From contig NC_083885.1 of the NCBI RefSeq assembly GCF_032452875.1, forward strand, positions 37,489,925-37,553,924: 64,000 nt of DNA. The letters are read 5' to 3'. Source of the DNA: Bos javanicus. Lineage: Eukaryota > Chordata > Mammalia > Artiodactyla > Bovidae. Both the position numbers and the translations under genes were made by a program. The notes beneath the pieces were generated by a model. The model was not told the DNA's origin. It did not search any database and saw only the letters and a list, made by a program, of their open reading frames with translations. This document shows positions 58,575 through 64,000 of the stretch, piece by piece. Each line of letters opens with the position of its first letter. Position 1 is the first letter of the stretch.

Positions 58575-60178
58575 AGTTCAGTCACTCAGTTGTGTCCAAC
58601 TCTTTGCAACCCCATGAATTACAGCACGCCAGGCCACCCTGTCCATCACCAACTCCCGGAGTTCACTCAGACTCACGTCCATCGAGTCAGTGATGCCTTC
58701 CAGCCATCTCATCCTCTGTCGTCCCCTTCTCCTCCTGCCCCCAATCCCTCCCAGCATCAGAGTCTTTTCCAATGAGTCAACTCTTTGCATGAGGTGGCCA
58801 AAGTACTGGAGTTTCAGCTTCAGCATCATTCCTTCCAAAGAAATCCCAGGGCTGATCTCCTTCAGAATGGACTAGTTGGATCTCCTTGCAGTCCAAGGGA
58901 CTCTCAAGAGTCTTCTCCAACACCACAGTTCAAAAGCATCAATTCTTCAGCGCTCAGCTTTCTTCACAGTCCAACTCTTACATTCATACATGACCACTGG
59001 AAAAACCATAGCCTTGACTAGATGGACCTTTGTTGGCAAAGTAATGTCTCTGCTTTTCAATATGCTATCTAAATTGGTCATAACTTTTCTTCCAAGGAGT
59101 AAGTGTCTTTTAATTTCATGGCTGCAGTTACCATCTGCAGTGATTTTGGAGCCCAGAAAAATAAAGTCTGACACTGTTTCCACTGTTGCCCCATCTATTT
59201 CCCATGAAGTGATGGGACCGGATGCCATGATCTTCGTTTTCTAAATGTTGAGCTTTAAGCCAACTTTTTCACTCTCCACTTTCACTTTCATCAAGAGGCT
59301 TTTTAGTTCCTCTTCACTTTCTGCCATAAGGGTGGTGTCATCTGCATATCTCAGGTTATTGATATTTCTCCCAGCAATCTTGAATCCAGCTTGTGCTTCA
59401 TCCAGCCCAGCGTTTCTCATGCTATACTCTGCATATAAATTAAATAAGCAGGGTGACAATATACAGCCTTGACGTGCTCCTTTTCCTATTTGGAACCAGT
59501 CTGTTGTTCCATGTCCAGTTCTAACTGTTGCTTCCTGACTTGCATACAGATTTCTCAAGAGGCAGGTCAGGTGATCTGGTATTCCCATCTCTTTCAGAAT
59601 TTTCCAGTTTATTGTGATCCACAGAGTCAAAGGCTTGGGCCTAGTCAATAAAGCAGAAATAGATGTTTTTCTGGAACTCTCTTGCTTTTTCGATGATCCA
59701 GAGGATGTTGGCAATTTGATCTCTGGTTCCTCTGCTTTTTCTAAAACCAGCTTGAACATCTGAAGTTCTTGGCTCACATATTGCTGAAGCCTGGCTTGGA
59801 GAATTTTGAGGATTACTTTACTAGTGTGTGAGATGAGTGCAATTGTGCGGTAGTTTGAGCATTCTTTGGCATTGCTTTTCTTTGGGATTGGAATGAAAAC
59901 TGACCTTTTCCAGTCCCATGGCCTCTGCTGAGTTTTCGAAATTTGCTGGCATATTGAGTGCAGCACTTTCACAGCATCATCTTTCAGGATTTGAAAGAGC
60001 TCAACTGGAATGCCATCACCTCCACTAGCTTTGTTTGTAGTGATGCTTTCTAAGGCCCACTTGACTTCACATTCCAGGATGTCTGGCTCTAGGTGAGTGA
60101 TCACACCATTGTGATTATCTTGGTCGTGAAGATCTTTTTTGTACAGTTCTTCTGTGTATTCTTGCTACCTCTTCTTAA
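58575..60178 (-). mobile_element. BovB LINE (RTE), 1.6-kb 5'-truncated copy
   Basis: Extends from the 3' tail 'ttcagttcagtcactcag' through the reverse transcriptase domain and is lost at 60178, about half of a full-length element. The last 560 bp of the unit are duplicated by a second BovB 110 bp upstream in element orientation. I see no convincing target-site duplication: left flank ttagcttgata and right flank ttagccttca share only a few bases. Confidence 0.95.
58578..60177 (-). pseudogene. Broken BovB ORF2 (reverse transcriptase)
   Basis: In an intact element this ORF encodes an endonuclease plus RTE-type reverse transcriptase that copies its own RNA at the nicked target. Here the endonuclease part is missing. 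Reading down from the ATG at 60104, an early RT block contains IPIPKK (residues 71-76) and CSNYRTIALIS (82-92). The catalytic YADD is at residues 253-256 (59337-59348). Between about 59600 and 59745 compensating indels shift the frame, so the expected aspartate-bearing motif A is not readable. The frame then stops at TAG 59241-59243 (apparently CAG to TAG) and at TGA 58947-58949 (apparently CGA to TGA), and resumes in the same frame to 58578. The copy cannot make active enzyme. Confidence 0.93.
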
Positions 60179-60289
60179 TTAGCCTTCAACATCTGCATTA
60201 TTTCCATGACCTCCTTTTCTCCTTTTTCTCTCATATTCTCTTCCCAGAAGCAGGGCATGATTTCTCGTTTGTGACTCTCCTCAAACCCT
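60179..60289. other. Short spacer between two BovB copies
   Basis: About 110 bp of pyrimidine-rich sequence that does not continue the BovB ORF. It includes the left target duplication caaaccct (60282-60289) of the next element. Confidence 0.6.
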
Positions 60290-60855
60290 CAGTTCAGTTC
60301 AGTTCAGTCCAGTCATTCAGTCATATCCAACTCTTTGCGACACCATGAATTACAGCACGCCAGGCCTCCCTGTCCATCACCAACTCCCGGAGTTCACTCA
60401 GACTCACATCCAACGAGTCGGTGATGCCATCCAGCCATCTCATCCTCTGTCGTCCCCTTTTCCTCCTGACCCCAATCCCTCCCAGCATCAGAGTCTTTTC
60501 CAATGAATCAACTCTTTGCATGAGGTGGCCAAAGTACTGGAGTTTCAGCTTCAGCATCATTCCTTCCAAAGAACACCCAGGACTGATCTCCTTTAGGATG
60601 GATTGGTTGGATCTCCTTGCAGTCCAAGGTACTCTCAAGAGTCTTCTCCAACACCACAGTTCAAAAGCATCAATTCTTCAGCGCTCAGCTTTCTTCACAG
60701 TCCAACTCTCACATCCATACATGACCACTGGAAAAACCATAGCCTTGACTAGATGAACCTTTGTTGGCAAAGTAATGTCTCTGCTTTTTAATATGCTGTT
60801 TAGGTTGGTCATAACTTTTCTTCCAAGGAGTAAGCGTCTTTTAATTTCATGGCCG
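60290..60855 (-). mobile_element. BovB LINE 3' fragment with target duplication
   Basis: A 566-bp BovB 3' end covering the same part of the element as 58575-59140, in the same orientation. The exact 8-bp duplication caaaccct at 60282-60289 and 60856-60863 shows it is an independent insertion and not a tandem duplication of its neighbour. The minus strand retains peptide blocks such as LQYFGHLMQRVDSLEKTL, with the same in-frame TGA as the larger copy. Confidence 0.95.
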
Positions 60856-60863
60856 CAAACCCT

Positions 60864-62443
60864 ACCTTCATTGAAACTTAAATGTTGATAATAAAACACT
60901 TAGTTCTGTTCAACTTACTTCATCATCATGACTGACGCAAATGTTTCACCACATTTTATAACTTTTTTCTATTTGTGGTTTTTTTCAATCCCCGTCTTTT
61001 TTTAACTACTGCAGTTTCATGTGGCCACCAATTCAGTTTCTATATTCTCACAGGTGTCTGTTCTTCTAGAACACATGTTCAGAAGTATGCTTCTGAGTGC
61101 CCAGGTAATATTAGGTCACAGTCATTGAAGGGCTTGGTTTTGGAGCCAGAGCAGGCAATCTGCAACCACCACCTAATTTCGTATGGCCTGTCACCTAAGG
61201 ATGGTTTATATATTTTAACATGGTTGAAAGAAATAAAAAAGAAAACATTTCATGACAGGTGAAGATTATGTAAAGCTCAAATTTCAGTGTTCATAAAGTT
61301 TTATTGGACACGGCCACGCCCATTCATTTACAAATTGCCTGTGGCTGCTGTCACGCTGCAGTGGTAAAGTTGAGTAGTTGCGACAGAGACAGAAAGCCCC
61401 CAAAAGCCTGAAATATTTACTGTCTGGCTCTTTGTAAAAAATGTTTGCTGACTACTGACTTGGAATTTTGTTCTAAGTAGAATAATGGTGAGAAAAGAGA
61501 ATATCCTGATGTGAGAAGTAGGGGATTGAAAGCAGGTTACTTCAGGGGGAGTTGTCTTTGAGTAGTTGTTGTCCTGCTTTTTCAGTATGTCCTATTCCTT
61601 GTCTGGCACATTTAGCATATTTGATGGGGTGTGTGTTTTAAGTCAGTTTGCATAAAACTTCTGGGTCAAGTCAGCTTCCTGATTCTCTGCCTGGCGGTAA
61701 AACCAGACACTGTCATCTTTGAGTACTGGGTTTCACAGAACACAATCCCTTTCCTCAATGGCCAAAGCTTTGTTTCTTTGTGAACTATGGTGGCTCTCCT
61801 TGAATTTCTTCTACTGATGTTCAAAAGCCGGCCTTTTGTCACGAATATCTTCACACGTTTTTAAAACGGCGAAACTCCAGGCTTTTCAGCCGTGCAAGCA
61901 GAAGGAGCGCCTGCCATTGTCTTTCTATTGGGGTGATTGACTTGTTCTTTAAATAAAACCACAGCCTTTGTTCTCAGTTCCCCACTAACTGCCATATTAA
62001 AATTGTTTTGTTCGAGTCTAAAATAACTTGAGTTTGTGCTAGTTAGTCTGTTGTCTGGCAAACAATTAAGCACAATGTTTACAATGCAAATTGACACCTA
62101 TTCTGGAAAAATTCTGCAAAAACAAAGAGAGAAATCTAAATAACAAAACGAGGCAGAAAGAGATCATGCAGTTTTTTTTTGTTTTGTTTTCTACATAATG
62201 TATTCCTGAAAACTTGTCCAAGAGTTATGCAATCAATTCCTGTGTTGTGCAGTGGGGGCTCCATTTGTGGAGAATTTTTTTTAAATGTCACAAGAGGCCC
62301 AAAGCTGATTGGGCACATTATGCCTTCCTTGGGTCCTGAGAGCAGGGGCATGAGAGGTGGCACTGGGTACCGAGGTGACAGCTCATGCTGGATTTTAAGG
62401 AAACTGAGCCAAGCATCTCCCCTGTTGAGGCTGATGGTTGTCT
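60864..62443. other. Unique sequence with one hAT relic
   Basis: No gene is seen. Apart from the hAT repeat at 61270-61462 the sequence is unique. The 61660-62160 part has slightly more balanced composition but no supported exon. Confidence 0.5.
61270..61462 (+). mobile_element. hAT-Charlie-type DNA transposon, second copy
   Basis: 'cataaagttttattggacac', 'ggccacgcccattcattta', 'gagtagttgcgacagagac' and a right end 'tttgctgactactg' match the family also seen at 9107-9307, in the same orientation. Confidence 0.7.
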
Positions 62444-62647
62444 GCTCTGTTGTTTAGTCATGCCCGTCTCTATGTGACCCCATGGGCTGTAGCCCACCAG
62501 GCTCCTCTGTCCAGGGGATTTCCCAGGCAAGAATACTGGAGTGGGTTGCTGTTTATTCCTCCAGGTGATCTTCCTGACTCAGGGGTAGAACCTGCATCTC
62601 CTTTGTTGGCAGATGGATTATTTACCACTGAGCCACCTGGGAAGCCT
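62444..62647 (-). mobile_element. Bov-tA SINE
   Basis: Antisense Bov-tA from 'gttgtttagtcatgcccgtc' through 'gatttcccaggcaagaatac' to 'gagccacctgggaagcc'. More diverged than the other copies. Confidence 0.92.
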
Positions 62648-63111
62648 TGTGGTTGATAGTTAGGTGGCCCCTAACCTGGAACCTATACAAATGGATGTGT
62701 TAGAGTCCATGAATAAAAGCAGAGATAAAAGTATCTTTTATCCCCTCTTATTTCTCCTATCATATTACTAGCAGTACAGAGCCTTGTCTGTCTGGGTCCA
62801 GGATATGCACATGTGAAGCCTGATGGTTTCCCAAAGGGAGAACCTTGGTGAGGTAGGAGGGGACAGATTTGAGACCAGTAAGGGGTGCAGGCTTGTCGAC
62901 TTAAAAAATAGTCACAGCCTAAAAGGTGAGAGTTATGTTTTATTTGGTGGGAATTTTTAGGACTTCAGGCCCAAGAGACAGAATCTCAGGTAACCCTGAG
63001 AGAACTGCTTGAAGGAGGAAAGGAGAGGAGCCAGGTTATATAGAAGTTTTGTAACAAAGGGCAGGTAGTCTGAACATCAAAAGAATATTGTTAATTAAAG
63101 AATATCAGAAT
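62648..63111. other. Unique sequence
   Basis: No gene is seen. 'gttttatttggtgggaattt' and the following purine-rich stretch (62937-63060) resemble an old retroviral LTR or 3' UTR-like segment but cannot be assigned. Confidence 0.4.
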
Positions 63112-63255
63112 GGTCGAATGGCATCACCAACTCGATGGACATGAGTTTGAGTAAGCTCCAGGAGTTGGTGATGGACAGGGAAGCCTGTTGTGCTGCAGTC
63201 CATGGGCTTGCAGAGTTAGACACAACTGAGTGAACTGAACTGAACTGAACTGAGA
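63112..63255 (+). mobile_element. BovB LINE, extreme 3' end
   Basis: 'gaatggcatcaccaactcga' to the 3' tail of four 'gaact' units. Only about 140 bp are retained. Opposite orientation to the pair at 58.6-60.9 kb. Confidence 0.93.
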
Positions 63256-64000
63256 TATCTCAAGTTAAGGAATTTAGTGCTTTTCTATGTATGGGAAGAT
63301 GCAAAAGTCTGGGCTCACTGAAATCATTCCTTGCATATGCATCTCAGCTGTCTAGGGCCAGTATCTTGTGTTTTTCACATCCTGAGCTCACCTTAGGGAA
63401 TGGCTACAATCTGATGGCTGTGTGATGGCAGGTATTCTTCTCCTTCCTGAGTGCCCTTTGGCACACATTGGAGGGCTGGAATCTCTGATGACTGTGACAT
63501 CTTTGTTTACTGATTCGGCAGGAAATATTCCATTTCTCAGGCAGGAGACTGCATCCCTAGTGAAAAAGCCAGACTCTCAATGTCTCGCTTCTGACTTGGG
63601 TGGTCTAGCTGTTCAAGTCAGCTTGTTGCAGCTGTGGTTTTTGGAGCTTAAGGTTAGAGGGATGCTTTTTTCCCCTAAGGTCCTACGCAGGCGGCACTGG
63701 TAGCTCTTCAAGGACCTAACCTCTCTCTGCCACCTTTTGTCTTGGTAGCAGCAGACAGTGCCAATTTGGGATGGCTTGTAATAATTTATTATCATACAGA
63801 TTACAAAAAGTTCATGAAGCTGGATTGTAAAATTACACACTGTATACTGATGTGCAAAGAAAATGTAATTTTTAATGTTTCATAAGAGATCTACTCTTCC
63901 CTGGTAGCCCCCATACTGCTGGGATTCAAGTAAAACTAAAATGTGGTCCGATTCAATTATTTAGATAGCTTCTTAGGTAAAGGCCTCTTTGCGGTAAAGG
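63256..64000. other. Unique sequence to the window end
   Basis: No gene or assignable repeat is seen. An open frame at 63422-63703 has no recognisable domain. Confidence 0.5.

Noticed and set aside
58575..60855. Single tandemly duplicated BovB
   Set aside because: The second copy has its own exact 8-bp target duplication and a different truncation point, so it is an independent insertion.
1..64000. CRISPR array, operons, prophage or plasmid features
   Set aside because: No regularly spaced repeats, no dense coding and no prokaryotic signals. Repeat content is plainly ruminant.

Overview
The window is nuclear, non-coding DNA from a ruminant, almost certainly a bovid (cattle, sheep or goat type). 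The evidence is its repeat set: RTE-class BovB LINEs, tRNA-derived Bov-tA SINEs, dimeric Bov-A2 SINEs, ruminant L1 3' ends and a ruminant mariner MITE. I cannot tell Bos from Ovis/Capra. I found no protein-coding gene, no exon I can defend, no RNA gene, no CRISPR array and nothing prokaryotic. The few long open frames are retrotransposon remnants, low-complexity tracts or chance.

Layout. (1) 1-13.6 kb: AT-rich unique sequence with BovB, Bov-A2, Bov-tA, L1, hAT and MIR copies, a 77-bp mariner MITE and a possible unrecognised retrocopy. (2) 13.6-41.7 kb: about 28 kb nearly free of lineage-specific transposons, apart from one cluster at 28.4-29.25 kb (L1, Bov-tA, MER20, Bov-A2). Its 14-18.4 kb part carries a (GA)n/(CT)n pair, G-runs, octamer and E-box motifs. 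This pattern is typical of regulatory landscapes around developmental genes, but the target gene is not visible. (3) 41.7-64 kb: repeats return, with nested insertions (L1 in Bov-tA; Bov-tA in L2; Bov-tA in MIR), a solo ERV LTR with 4-bp target duplications, and two same-strand BovB copies at 58.6-60.9 kb, one keeping a broken reverse transcriptase frame.

Most notable: an inverted repeat with about 92-bp arms at roughly 97% identity, 763 bp apart, at 47.07-48.04 kb, matching no repeat family I know; a textbook 5'-inverted (twin-primed) BovB at 2.72-3.12 kb with a perfect 12-bp target duplication; and the 28-kb transposon-poor core. Nothing here looks like a new multigene system. Family names rest on recognition by eye, without a library search, and target-site duplications were read directly from the sequence.
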